Shown here piece by piece: positions 1 through 6,757 of a stretch of 64,000 bases of DNA. The stretch is from Marinihelvus fidelis (lineage in GTDB: Bacteria; Pseudomonadota; Gammaproteobacteria; Xanthomonadales; SZUA-36), in contig NZ_VYXP01000006.1 of assembly GCF_008725655.1 (NCBI RefSeq), positions 62,001 through 126,000 on the forward strand, given 5' to 3'. The notes under the pieces were generated by a model. That model was not told where the DNA came from and searched no databases. It saw nothing but the letters and a program-made list of their open reading frames with translations. Both the position numbers and the translations under genes were made by a program. Each line of letters begins with the position of its first letter. Within the stretch, counting starts at the first letter, position 1.

Positions 1-201
1 GGCTTCACGCAGGGCGACACCCGGCTGGTCGGTGATCTGCAGCATGTCCAGCAGCCCCAGGAAAGCATCGGCGCCGCTGGACGGCTGGCGCACCAGCAGG
101 CCGCAGGCCACGCCATGGCACTCGGACAGCCCGGCGGCGTCGAGATTGCCATGGCTCAATGCCAGGGTATGGTCGAAATCGGGCAGCGCTATGGTTGACA
201 T
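1..201 (-). CDS. UPF0149 (YgfB/YecA) family protein, 3' part outside window
   Basis: An open frame of 67 codons runs off the left edge. It starts at the ATG whose complement is 199-201. Residues 27-36 read ECHGVACGLL, which matches the conserved Glu-x-His-Gly-x-x-x-Gly-Leu-Leu segment near the N terminus of YgfB/UPF0149 proteins. The family is divergently placed from zapA in many gammaproteobacteria, as here, which supports the call. The molecular function of the family is poorly known. The gene faces away from the zapA block with 48 bp between start codons, so the two promoters must overlap or lie very close together. The C-terminal half cannot be judged from this window. Confidence 0.8.
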   Translation of the reverse strand, partial: MSTIALPDFDHTLALSHGNLDAAGLSECHGVACGLLVRQPSSGADAFLGLLDMLQITDQPGVALREA

Positions 202-249
202 GGATTGACTCTGATTGACCGTTTTGATGACGCAAATTATAGTGGCCCC

Positions 250-471
250 ATGGAGTCATTAGAACAGTCCACCCGGGACCTGCAGCGCCTCGAGGCCAAG
301 TTGCGCCAGCTCCTGGACCAGGTCAAACGCCTGCGCGAGGAAAACGAGTCCCTGCAGACCCGGCAGGAATCGCTGGTTTCCGAGCGCGCGGCGCTGGTGG
401 CAAAGAATGACGAAGCACGCACCAAGGTCGAAGCCATGATCCATCGCCTGAAGGCGCTGGAACAGATGTAA
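250..471 (+). CDS. Small coiled-coil protein, ZapB-like (TIGR02449 type)
   Basis: The product is 73 residues and almost entirely a predicted coiled coil, rich in Leu, Glu, Arg and Gln with heptad-spaced leucines. An in-frame TTG lies upstream at 205, but the ATG at 250 gives the usual family length and was preferred. Short coiled-coil proteins of this kind lie directly before zapA in many gammaproteobacteria and are thought to act with the division machinery, like ZapB. That role is inferred from position and shape only. zapA begins 17 bp downstream on the same strand, so the two genes are probably co-transcribed. Confidence 0.75.
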   Translation: MESLEQSTRDLQRLEAKLRQLLDQVKRLREENESLQTRQESLVSERAALVAKNDEARTKVEAMIHRLKALEQM

Positions 472-488
472 CAGGGCGCCCGTCCCCG

Positions 489-794
489 ATGTCCACTGAA
501 AAAGAACCCATCTCGGTCACCATACTGGACCGGGAATACCAGTTTGCCTGCCTGCCCGAAGAACGCGCCGCGCTGAAAGAAGCCGCCGAGCTCCTGGACG
601 GCCGCATGCGCGAGATCAAGGCCACCGGCAACCTGATGGCGCTGGAACGCATCGCCGTCATGACTGCGCTGAACATGTCCAACGAACTGATCGAGTTGCG
701 CAAGGTGGGCGTGGCCCGCGAGGAACAGGTCGATCGCCGCATCCGCATGCTTGCCGATGAGCTGGAAGGTGCGCTGGGCGACCCAATCGACTAA
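489..794 (+). CDS. zapA: Cell division protein ZapA
   Basis: The product is 101 residues, a normal ZapA length. The N-terminal half (residues 7-50) has the ZapA fold signature: VTILDREYQFACLPEE is followed by LKEAAELLDGRMREIK. The C-terminal half is an amphipathic helix of the type that forms the tetrameric coiled coil. ZapA binds FtsZ and bundles protofilaments at the division site. The order zapB-like, zapA, 6S RNA, fau is a strongly conserved gammaproteobacterial block and confirms identity. The stop codon TAA (792-794) is also the start of the presumed -10 box of the 6S RNA gene. Confidence 0.95.
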   Translation: MSTEKEPISVTILDREYQFACLPEERAALKEAAELLDGRMREIKATGNLMALERIAVMTALNMSNELIELRKVGVAREEQVDRRIRMLADELEGALGDPID

Positions 795-797
795 AAT
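792..797 (+). promoter_or_regulatory. Likely -10 box of the 6S RNA promoter
   Basis: TAAAAT lies 7 bases before the predicted 5' end of 6S RNA at 805. It overlaps the zapA stop codon. No good -35 hexamer is seen at 17 bp upstream. Confidence 0.45.
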
Positions 798-804
798 GAA
801 CCTG

Positions 805-988
805 CCCTCTGCGGTGTTTGCCAGTGGGCCCATATAATGCCTTGTCCCTAGTTTTTGACCTCGGGTCGGCGTCGTTGGTAGTCGGTGTGCATGTTCGCCA
901 TGGTGCGAAAAGCCTGGGACCCAGCAAGCCCACCCACCTGAACCCACTGGTTCAAGGTCAATGGCTCCACAGCGGCATCCGTGGAGGG
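805..988 (+). ncRNA. ssrS: 6S RNA
   Basis: The region between zapA and fau holds a 184-nt segment closed by CCCTC (805-809) pairing with GAGGG (984-988), followed by a T run at 989-994. Internal segments match gammaproteobacterial 6S RNA: a purine-rich GTTTGCCAGTGGGCC near the 5' side, GCATGTTCGCC in the centre, and a 3' side with GAACCCACTGGTTCAAGG followed by GGCATCCGTGG. 6S RNA mimics an open promoter and binds sigma70 RNA polymerase in stationary phase. The 184-nt length equals that of the E. coli RNA. Identity rests on position, closing stem and these segments; a covariance search would settle it. Confidence 0.9.
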
Positions 989-1052
989 TTTTTTACCTTC
1001 CCGTCGCCACGCCACCGTGGCGACCCAGCATCATGACACCGCAGCCCCAGTG

Positions 1053-1628
1053 ATGGATAAAACCACCGCGCGCCGCCATTACCGCCAGGCCAGGCGCACC
1101 CTGGACGCGCAGACGCGGGCCCGGCACGACCAGGCCATCCGCGAACACCTCTCGCGGCATCCGCTGGTGCAGTCCGCCCAGACCATTGCCGCGTATTCCG
1201 CCTTCGATGGCGAGCCCGATCTGGCCCCCTGGCTGATTTCACTGGCTGCTGCCGGCACCCGCATCGCGCTGCCCGTCATCAGTACCGAACAACGCGGGCT
1301 CATGCGCTTCCGGCACTGGCAGGCCGGTAACGCGCTCGGCCCCAATACGCTGGGCATCGACGAGCCGGGCTCGGGCGAATGGTTCGCGCCCGGCAGCATC
1401 GACATCATCCTCGTTCCCCTGGTGGCATGGACCCGGTCCGGCCAGCGACTGGGCATGGGCGCGGGCTATTACGACCGTTTCCTGGCGGCCCGTGACGATA
1501 GCCGCCGGCCAGCCACCGTCGGCGTCGCCTATGAATGCCAACGGGCAGAAACGCTGCAGGTGGACGATTGGGACATCCCCATGGATCACGTTGTCTGCGA
1601 GGCCGGGTGGTTTACCTGCCAACCCTGA
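1053..1628 (+). CDS. fau: 5-formyltetrahydrofolate cyclo-ligase
   Basis: The product is 191 residues. It converts 5-formyl-THF to 5,10-methenyl-THF using ATP. Residues 133-143 ([11 protein letters not shown]) form the family's glycine-rich active-site motif, and a basic N terminus ([13 protein letters not shown]) is typical of the phosphate-binding region. The frame stays open upstream to 981, but that part overlaps the 6S RNA, so the ATG at 1053 was chosen. Position downstream of 6S RNA is conserved in gammaproteobacteria, where the two are often transcribed together. rpiA follows after 44 bp. Confidence 0.95.
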   Translation: MDKTTARRHYRQARRTLDAQTRARHDQAIREHLSRHPLVQSAQTIAAYSAFDGEPDLAPWLISLAAAGTRIALPVISTEQRGLMRFRHWQAGNALGPNTLGIDEPGSGEWFAPGSIDIILVPLVAWTRSGQRLGMGAGYYDRFLAARDDSRRPATVGVAYECQRAETLQVDDWDIPMDHVVCEAGWFTCQP

Positions 1629-1672
1629 GCGGTAACAATGTCCCTTACCCTTCAGATACCCCGGATACACGA

Positions 1673-2329
1673 ATGAGCCAGCTACGGCAGAAACAGGAAG
1701 CCGCTCGCGCGGCACTGGAATGGGTCGAACCCGGCAGCGTGATCGGCGTCGGCACCGGCAGCACCGTGGACGCCTTTATCACTGCGCTGGAAGAGTCGCG
1801 CATCCCGGTTGACGGCGCCATCTCCAGTTCCGAGACCACGACCCAGCGCCTGCGTGGCATCGGCATTGATATCGTCGACCTGAACTATGCCGGCGATATC
1901 GATGTGTACATCGACGGCGCCGACGAGTTCGACCCGCACCGCCGGTTGATCAAGGGTGGCGGCGGCGCCCTGACCCGCGAGAAGATCGTCGCCGAGGCCG
2001 CGCGTACGTTTGTCTGCATGGTCGATGAAAGCAAGCGCGTCGGTGTGCTGGGTGCCTTCCCGCTGCCGGTGGAGGTGATCCCGATGGCGCGCAGCCTGGT
2101 GGCCCGCAAGCTGGTCGCCCTCGGCGGGCAGCCGATATGGCGGGAGGGGCTGGTGACCGACAACGGCAACCTGGTGCTGGACGTGCACAACCTGGACCTG
2201 GTCGACCCGGTGCGCATGGAGCGCACCATCAACGACATTCCCGGCGTGGTCTGCAACGGCCTGTTCGCGATACGCCCGGCCAACGTGGTGCTGTGCGCGG
2301 GAAGTGGCGGCGTAGAGCGGATTTCCTGA
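1673..2329 (+). CDS. rpiA: Ribose-5-phosphate isomerase A
   Basis: The product is 218 residues, the usual RpiA length. It interconverts ribose-5-phosphate and ribulose-5-phosphate in the pentose phosphate pathway. Diagnostic segments are the phosphate-binding [10 protein letters not shown] (residues 27-36), the acidic DGADE (81-85) and [11 protein letters not shown] (94-104) with the catalytic Glu and Lys. The frame is open upstream to 1535 inside fau; the ATG at 1673 fits the family start. It sits 44 bp after fau and is probably expressed with it. Confidence 0.96.
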   Translation: MSQLRQKQEAARAALEWVEPGSVIGVGTGSTVDAFITALEESRIPVDGAISSSETTTQRLRGIGIDIVDLNYAGDIDVYIDGADEFDPHRRLIKGGGGALTREKIVAEAARTFVCMVDESKRVGVLGAFPLPVEVIPMARSLVARKLVALGGQPIWREGLVTDNGNLVLDVHNLDLVDPVRMERTINDIPGVVCNGLFAIRPANVVLCAGSGGVERIS

Positions 2330-2445
2330 ATGCGACGAAACGAATTAGACTTTTTTGGCTAATTTACGTTATATTTAGTATAGAGCGAAATTCTCCCGTC
2401 ACGGATAACCGGGAGCCGCTCCCTCCAGCAACCAGGAGAAACAAC

Positions 2446-2676
2446 ATGGACGTCGCAAACGACCTGAAGCCCACCCTGTTACTGGCACTGGCCATCTTTC
2501 TCGCCAGCGCGCCAAACCCGGATTCAGACGCCATCAAGGAAATGACGGCGAACTTCATCGTTCCCAAGCACGATAGCGCCCTGCAGGCCAGCGAGATCAA
2601 GCCGGAAGTGGATGCGCCACGAATCGCGGCCCAGTCGCCCGCCAGCACGGATCTTGAGCCCCAGCCCGAAGCCTGA
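2446..2676 (+). CDS. Small hypothetical membrane or exported protein
   Basis: A 76-residue frame starts at an ATG with a good AGGAG ribosome site at 2433-2437. Residues 9-23 are a single hydrophobic stretch (PTLLLALAIFLASAP). The rest is polar, ending in a Pro/Glu/Gln-rich tail. I do not recognise a family. An AT-rich stretch at 2345-2385, unusual for this high-GC sequence, lies upstream and may hold the promoter (TTGGCT near 2355 and TAGTAT near 2376), though the spacing is short. It lies between rpiA and a cytochrome c gene. The good ribosome site supports it being a real gene. Confidence 0.55.
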   Translation: MDVANDLKPTLLLALAIFLASAPNPDSDAIKEMTANFIVPKHDSALQASEIKPEVDAPRIAAQSPASTDLEPQPEA

Positions 2677-2783
2677 GCACACGGAGCGCGCCCGTGCGGT
2701 AAATTCCAGCGCAACGCCGGAATGAATCCGCTAATATTCCAGTCTTTCCCAAAGACAATCTGGTAAAGACTGCGAGGAACATA

Positions 2784-3083
2784 ATGAAGCGCACCTGCAT
2801 CACCCTGGCCATCATGGCCATTGCCTCTGCCGGCACGGCCCTGGCCGCCGACCCCGAAGCCGGTAAGGCGAAATCCGCGACCTGCGTCGCCTGTCACGGT
2901 GCCGACGGCATCAGCCCCAACCCGCTTTGGCCGAACCTGGCCGGCCAGAAGGACCAGTACCTGGTCAAACAGATGAAGGCCTTCCGCGACGGCGACCGCA
3001 AGGATCCGTTGATGACGCCCATGGCCGCCGGCCTGAGCGACGAGGATATCGCCAACCTGGCGGCGTACTACTCGGGCCTCTGA
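2784..3083 (+). CDS. Periplasmic class I cytochrome c
   Basis: The product is 99 residues with an N-terminal signal peptide (about 1-22, ending ALAA). A single haem-attachment motif CVACH occupies residues 34-38, and the likely axial methionine is in LMTPM (residues 76-80). Size and the sequence around GADGISPNP...NLAGQ match small c553/c554-type cytochromes, or one half of a c4 cytochrome. It would carry electrons in the periplasm. AGGA lies just upstream of the ATG. The next gene is an Rrf2-type regulator; no clear operon link is seen. Confidence 0.9.
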   Translation: MKRTCITLAIMAIASAGTALAADPEAGKAKSATCVACHGADGISPNPLWPNLAGQKDQYLVKQMKAFRDGDRKDPLMTPMAAGLSDEDIANLAAYYSGL

Positions 3084-3140
3084 TCTTGCAGGCGCCACCT
3101 GGCCACGGCGGCCGGGTGGTGCCACGCCAAATCGCTCATT

Positions 3141-3173
3141 TTCATGGCATGAATGGGCGCATGACACTATAAT
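3141..3173 (+). promoter_or_regulatory. Promoter and candidate operator of the Rrf2-type gene
   Basis: TATAAT at 3168-3173 is a consensus -10 box. Overlapping the weak -35 region is a perfect inverted repeat, TTCATG-G-CATGAA, at 3141-3153. A palindrome in this position is what a self-repressing regulator would need. Assignment to the downstream Rrf2 protein is inference. Confidence 0.5.
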
Positions 3174-3225
3174 CAGCGCTTATCCGGGGGGGAAACGAAA
3201 ACGACCCGGAGGCATGCGCACCGCC

Positions 3226-3657
3226 ATGCAGTTAACACGTTTTACCGATTATTCGATCAAGGCACTGGTCTATCTTGCGGAACACCCCGACGAATGGGTC
3301 ACCATTCGGCAGATCTCCGAAGACTACGACATTTCGCGCAATCACCTGATGAAGGTGGCCAGTTTCCTGGGCACCCAGGGTTACCTGCGCTCGCAGCGCG
3401 GTCCCGGCGGCGGGATTCGTCTGCGGGTCACACCGTCGGACATCAACCTGGCCGACGTGATCATGGATGCCGAAGGCAGCATGACACTGCTTGATTGCAT
3501 GAACGAGACCAAGGCAGAAATCGACGCCGTTCAGTCCCGCCTGCGAAGCGTTCTGGTCCAGGCCATCCAGGCCTTTGTTGATTCGCTTAGCGTCCACACC
3601 CTGGAAGACCTGGTCAGCCAGGGCGAGGGTGAGACCGCGGCCGCAGCACCACAATAA
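3226..3657 (+). CDS. Rrf2-family transcription regulator, NsrR-like but lacking two cluster cysteines
   Basis: The product is 143 residues from the ATG at 3226. An upstream in-frame ATG at 3214 sits too close to the GGAGG ribosome site at 3209-3213. The start MQLTRFTDYS and the winged helix with RGPGGGIRL (residues 58-66) are typical of NsrR, the nitric-oxide-sensing repressor. NsrR holds an Fe-S cluster through three cysteines, at 91, 96 and 102 in E. coli. Here Cys91 is present in LLDC, but positions 96 and 102 are Lys and Val and no other cysteine exists. The protein probably binds DNA without the usual cluster, or senses something else. It has its own promoter and is followed by a terminator. 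Confidence 0.85.
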   Translation: MQLTRFTDYSIKALVYLAEHPDEWVTIRQISEDYDISRNHLMKVASFLGTQGYLRSQRGPGGGIRLRVTPSDINLADVIMDAEGSMTLLDCMNETKAEIDAVQSRLRSVLVQAIQAFVDSLSVHTLEDLVSQGEGETAAAAPQ

Positions 3658-3661
3658 ACAA

Positions 3662-3681
3662 GGGGCGCCCGAAGGCGCCCC
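3662..3681. terminator. Hairpin terminator between convergent genes
   Basis: GGGGCGCC (3662-3669) pairs with GGCGCCCC (3674-3681) across a CGAA loop. The T content after it is weak. It lies between the Rrf2-type gene and the convergent sortase-substrate gene and could serve both. Confidence 0.7.
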
Positions 3682-3715
3682 TGCTTATCAAGTCAAACGA
3701 TGGTTTCGGTGATGC

Positions 3716-4279
3716 TTACTGGCGCGTGAAACGCAGTGCGCCACCCAACAGCAGGAACATCGTGCCGAGGATCGCCAACCAGCCGGTGTTGCCAGCCGTG
3801 GTCGGCATGACCGGCTCCGGCTCCGGCTCAGGTGCCGGCGGCGGAGGCGGAGGCGGCGGGGTCGGTGCGGCTTCGGCCACTTCCGGTTCCGGATCCGGGA
3901 ATGAGCGCTTCGGCAGGTAGATATTCACCTTCTGGCGCGGGTTCATGTCTTCGAATGCCATGTCCTTACCACCGATGTGGGCCATGAAGCCCTCCGGCGG
4001 ATGGACCTTGCGGCTCGGTGTCTTGGAACCATCTTTCAGCGTGTAACGTACGTAGGTGCCACTGGGGCTCTGGGATACGACTTCGGCCTCGAACTTGGCG
4101 TACTCGTTGCCATCGTCGCGGGTCACGATTTCCAGGCAGGCATCGTCAGCATGCGGCCAGCGCTCGTAGACAGAATCCACGAACATGCCGTCCTCACACG
4201 CTACCTGCGCCTGGACAGTCACGGAATACCCGGTGCACATCAGTGCGACCAGGCCTAGCTTCAGGGTCATCTTCTTCAT
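3716..4279 (-). CDS. Exported protein with C-terminal sortase-type sorting signal
   Basis: The product is 187 residues. It has a signal peptide (1-24, ending VQA), a soluble domain with two cysteines (Cys28 and Cys48), a proline-rich spacer (about 138-157), then MPTTAG (158-163), a hydrophobic segment (167-181) and a basic tail RFTRQ. This order of motif, membrane span and positive tail is the layout of a sortase substrate, with MPTTA in place of LPXTG. The sortase gene lies 11 bp upstream in the same operon, which makes a dedicated enzyme-substrate pair likely. The function of the soluble domain is not recognised. The pair is transcribed toward the Rrf2-type gene, with a terminator between. 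Confidence 0.75.
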   Translation of the reverse strand: MKKMTLKLGLVALMCTGYSVTVQAQVACEDGMFVDSVYERWPHADDACLEIVTRDDGNEYAKFEAEVVSQSPSGTYVRYTLKDGSKTPSRKVHPPEGFMAHIGGKDMAFEDMNPRQKVNIYLPKRSFPDPEPEVAEAAPTPPPPPPPPAPEPEPEPVMPTTAGNTGWLAILGTMFLLLGGALRFTRQ

Positions 4280-4290
4280 ACTCTCCTCCT

Positions 4291-5064
4291 CTATGAATTG
4301 ACCTGATGGTTGACTACCTCACCTTTCACGATGAAGCGTTTTGGTGCATGACCGACATGGTAAAAAGGATAGCAGGTTACCAGCGTAACGGTAGGCGCGT
4401 CGGTGGGCGCCAGAACATGCAGATCCGCAGGATCGACGATATCAATGGATGAAACCGCGTAAGTCTCGGTGCCATAGTAGGTCTCAAGCTCAAAGGTATC
4501 CCCCACCTTGATGTCTTTCAACGGTCGGAAGAAGCCGTCACGATGCCCGGCAATGCCGAGGTTGCCGGTCTCACCGATACGTCCCGTGCCGATAATGCGC
4601 GCCACGCCGCGGTTGAGGTTGAACTCGTCGGCGCCGTTATAGACCGGCACGCGGATGTTCAGGTGGTCGATGTTCAGGACCGCGTGCGGCGCATCACTCT
4701 CGACCTTCAGGCTATCTTCGAAGTCCTTGACCCGCTTTTCCGACCACAGGCTGAAATCCGGGTCCGAATACCAGGCCGCGTTGGCTGACTCGCGCGCGGC
4801 CTGGATGGCCGCGTCAGCGTCGATCGCGGCCACGGCGTTGGCCGTATCCGGCTCGAAATCATGGCTGGGCCGCGGCGGCGGCGAAGACTGCAGGCCGGCC
4901 TGCATGGCCGCCCGGTTGGCCTCGAAGGCATCCACGCCGGCCTGGCTCTGGGTCGAACTCCAGCCCTTGGCCAGGCCGAAGCTGGCCAGCAACACTACGC
5001 CGGCCGCCATCATGGCGTTGCCGAAAAGTTTGCGTGGGCGGGAACCGTTTGAAGTGCCAGTCAT
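4291..5064 (-). CDS. Sortase (class D-like) paired with the adjacent substrate
   Basis: The product is 257 residues from the ATG at 5064. The frame extends to 5223, but the extra part lies in the divergent promoter region. A membrane anchor is at about 15-32, a linker rich in Ala and Asp follows, and the sortase domain spans about 125-255. The catalytic triad is visible: His174 in AGHRDGFF, Cys231 in LVTCYPF and Arg243 in PKRF. Sortases cleave a sorting signal and transfer the protein to an amine acceptor; the acceptor in Gram-negative cells is unclear. The short gap to the substrate gene indicates one transcript. It is distinct from the class-GN sortase later in the window. Confidence 0.88.
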   Translation of the reverse strand: MTGTSNGSRPRKLFGNAMMAAGVVLLASFGLAKGWSSTQSQAGVDAFEANRAAMQAGLQSSPPPRPSHDFEPDTANAVAAIDADAAIQAARESANAAWYSDPDFSLWSEKRVKDFEDSLKVESDAPHAVLNIDHLNIRVPVYNGADEFNLNRGVARIIGTGRIGETGNLGIAGHRDGFFRPLKDIKVGDTFELETYYGTETYAVSSIDIVDPADLHVLAPTDAPTVTLVTCYPFYHVGHAPKRFIVKGEVVNHQVNS

Positions 5065-5183
5065 CAGGTCGTTCGTCGCTCGTTCAACAAATGGGCGAAA
5101 ATGGATAGTACCGCAAATGCCTGACAGTAAATACCACCCTTTCATGAACACCGCGTGACGCAAGGCTTGGCGCGTCACGTGGC

Positions 5184-5870
5184 GTGGTGTACATTCCCTC
5201 ACCGCCCTGGGAATGCCCGACATTGCAAATCCTTCCGTCTTCCGTCATCGCTCAGTGCGATGGCCACGAGGTTCTGGCCACCGCGCTAGAACGCCAGGGT
5301 TACGTGGTGTGTCCCGACGGCCTGCCCTCCGAAATCGCCGGCACGCTGATGACCTACCTGGAGCAGGTCGACGGCGGCGAATTCCACGCCGCCACGGTCG
5401 GCCGCGGCGACGACCAGCAACGCAACCGTTTCGTCCGCCGCGACGCCATCCACTGGCTGGACGAGCACGCACCCGCGCTCGCGCCCTGGCGCGAATGGAC
5501 CGAAGCACTGCGCGTGCACCTGAACCGACGCCTGTTCCTGGGCCTGTTTTCATTCGAAAGCCAGCTGGCCCACTACCGGCCCGGTGACTTCTACCGCACC
5601 CACCTGGATGCCTTCCGCGGCGAGGCCAGCCGCGTGGTCTCACTGGTGACCTACCTGAACCCGGACTGGCAGGCGGGCGACGGCGGCGAACTGGTGCTGC
5701 ACACCGACCTCGGCGCCATTCACGTGCCACCGGCCTATCGCACCGTCGTGCTGTTTCTTTCGGAGGAGATGCCGCACGAGGTGCTGCCGGCGGCACGGGA
5801 TCGATTTAGCGTGGCGGGGTGGTTCCGGTTGAACGGGTCGATGGGTGAGCGGGTTGATCCGCCGCGTTAA
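5184..5870 (+). CDS. 2OG-Fe(II) oxygenase (SM-20/PKHD-like)
   Basis: The product is up to 228 residues. The double-stranded beta-helix residues are present: His140-x-Asp142 in THLDAF, His198 in MPHEV, and Arg207 in RFSVAGWF for 2-oxoglutarate. No ATG exists in a good place. The GTG codons at 5184/5187 or the TTG at 5223 are candidate starts, so the N terminus is uncertain. These enzymes hydroxylate proteins or small molecules using Fe(II), O2 and 2-oxoglutarate; the substrate here is unknown. It is divergent from the sortase operon. Confidence 0.82.
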   Translation: MVYIPSPPWECPTLQILPSSVIAQCDGHEVLATALERQGYVVCPDGLPSEIAGTLMTYLEQVDGGEFHAATVGRGDDQQRNRFVRRDAIHWLDEHAPALAPWREWTEALRVHLNRRLFLGLFSFESQLAHYRPGDFYRTHLDAFRGEASRVVSLVTYLNPDWQAGDGGELVLHTDLGAIHVPPAYRTVVLFLSEEMPHEVLPAARDRFSVAGWFRLNGSMGERVDPPR

Positions 5871-5887
5871 AGACGTTCGCGCTGGGC

Positions 5888-5933
5888 GGGAGAGGGATTG
5901 ACTCGCGCCATCCTGGCGCTCGCCCTGCGGGCG
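5888..5933. repeat. tRNA-tail-like hairpin repeat, copy 1 (short)
   Basis: These 46 bases are identical to 6059-6104. On the minus strand the segment ends AATCCCTCTCCC, part of the 3' half of the nearby tRNA-Gln. The preceding bases hold two mini-hairpins (GCGCCA/TGGCGC and GCCC/GGGC). The CCA end is degraded in this copy. The 371-bp stretch 5871-6241 contains no gene, only this copy, the longer copy at 6046-6154 and two terminators. Confidence 0.7.
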
Positions 5934-6022
5934 CCCGGCGGAGCCGGGCGCTAATTGCGCTGATTACGCCAATGACACAAATTAAGATCTATCAGGGGCA
6001 GCCAGCCACCAGAAAACACAAA

Positions 6023-6045
6023 GCCCGCACTTGGCGGGCTTTGCG
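6023..6045. terminator. Hairpin terminator within the tRNA-tail repeat region
   Basis: AAAGCCCGC (6023-6031) pairs with GCGGGCTTT (6037-6045) over a 5-nt loop. It directly follows, on the minus strand, the CCA-like end of the tRNA-tail repeat. It resembles the terminator that follows the intact tRNA-Gln gene. Confidence 0.65.
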
Positions 6046-6154
6046 TAATTGGCTGGGGGAGAGGGATTGACTCGCGCCATCCTGGCGCTCGCCCTGCGGG
6101 CGGCCGGCTTCGCCGTCCGTCCAAATCGGCAGTCCTGCCGATTTGTCGAACCCC
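6046..6154 (-). repeat. tRNA-tail-like hairpin repeat, copy 2 (long), T-loop split by hairpins
   Basis: Read on the minus strand, this begins with GGGGTTCGA (complement of 6146-6154), the T-stem and T-loop motif of the neighbouring tRNA-Gln. It then carries a series of short hairpins (one with a 9-bp stem at 6123-6144, one with GCGCCA/TGGCGC near 6076-6090) and ends AATCCC TCTCCCCC AGCCA, the 3' end of tRNA-Gln including CCA. A terminator hairpin follows. It looks like a tRNA 3' end with hairpins inserted in the T-loop. The anticodon and D arms are absent, so it is not a functional tRNA. Confidence 0.65.
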
Positions 6155-6203
6155 GTGGGCCGTTGGCCCACAGGTGTTCTGCATCGGCCTCTCCCGCAAC
6201 AAA

Positions 6204-6240
6204 GCACAAAAAAGCCCGCGCGAGGCGGGCTTTTTTGTGC
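6204..6240. terminator. Strong bidirectional terminator after tRNA-Gln
   Basis: A perfect 16-bp inverted repeat runs from GCACAAAAAAGCCCGC (6204-6219) to its complement (6225-6240) with a GCGAG loop. The GC-rich stem is flanked by six A on one side and six T on the other, so it can stop transcription in both directions. It ends two bases from the tRNA-Gln CCA. Confidence 0.88.
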
Positions 6241-6241
6241 T

Positions 6242-6315
6242 TGGCTGGGGGAGAGGGATTCGAACCCCCGCTGGCGGAGTCAGAGTCCGCAGTCCTACCA
6301 CTAGACGATCCCCCA
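6242..6315 (-). tRNA. tRNA-Gln (anticodon CTG)
   Basis: A 74-nt cloverleaf is read on the minus strand. The acceptor stem TGGGGGA pairs with TCCCCCA, the T arm contains GGGTTCGAATCCC, and the CCA is encoded. The anticodon arm is GCGGA-CTCTGAC-TCCGC, giving CTG, which reads CAG. It lies 23 bp downstream of rpsI on the same strand and is probably processed from the rplM-rpsI transcript. A strong terminator follows. Confidence 0.95.
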
Positions 6316-6338
6316 AATCCGGATCGCGGCGAGGCGTA

Positions 6339-6731
6339 TCAGCGCTTGCTGTACTGGGTCGCCTTGCGGGCCTTGTGCAGGCCGACTTTCTTACGCTCGA
6401 CTTCGCGGGCGTCGCGGGTCAGCAGGCCGACGGCGCGGAGCGGCTTGCGCAGCTCTTCGTCGTATTCCAGCAGCGCGCGGGACAGGCCCAGGCGGATGGC
6501 GCCGGCCTGGCCGGTGGTGCCGCCGCCGGATACCTTGGCGTTGATGTCGAACTGGTCGTTCAGTTCCAGCTTTTCGAGCGGCTGGCGCACGACCATGCGG
6601 GCCGTTTCACGGCCGAAAAATTCATCCAGGGGACGATCGTTGACCAGGATCTGGCCGGTGCCCTTGGTGACGTAAACACGGGCGGCGGAAGACTTGCGTC
6701 GGCCGGTGCCGTAGTACTGTTCAGTTGCCAT
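6339..6731 (-). CDS. rpsI: 30S ribosomal protein S9
   Basis: The product is 130 residues, with the hallmark N terminus [14 protein letters not shown] and the basic C-terminal tail ending [11 protein letters not shown], whose last residues contact P-site tRNA. Two adjacent ATG codons exist (6734 and 6731); the second gives the common family length. The gene follows rplM with a 26-bp gap, the universal bacterial order. tRNA-Gln lies just downstream on the same strand. Confidence 0.98.
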   Translation of the reverse strand: MATEQYYGTGRRKSSAARVYVTKGTGQILVNDRPLDEFFGRETARMVVRQPLEKLELNDQFDINAKVSGGGTTGQAGAIRLGLSRALLEYDEELRKPLRAVGLLTRDAREVERKKVGLHKARKATQYSKR

Positions 6732-6757
6732 CATTCAGTTCCTTGTCTCGCCCGCGC

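Noticed and set aside
981-1052. Earlier start for fau
   Set aside because: The extension lies over the 3' end of 6S RNA and has no family similarity; the ATG at 1053 fits.
4158-4279. PEP-CTERM or rhombosortase interpretation of the small exported protein
   Set aside because: The C-terminal motif is MPTTAG, not PEP or GlyGly, and the neighbouring enzyme is a true sortase.
5951-6316. Open frame of 121 codons over tRNA-Gln and the tail repeats
   Set aside because: It is made of tRNA and repeat sequence. The apparent peptide repeats come from the duplicated tRNA 3' ends.
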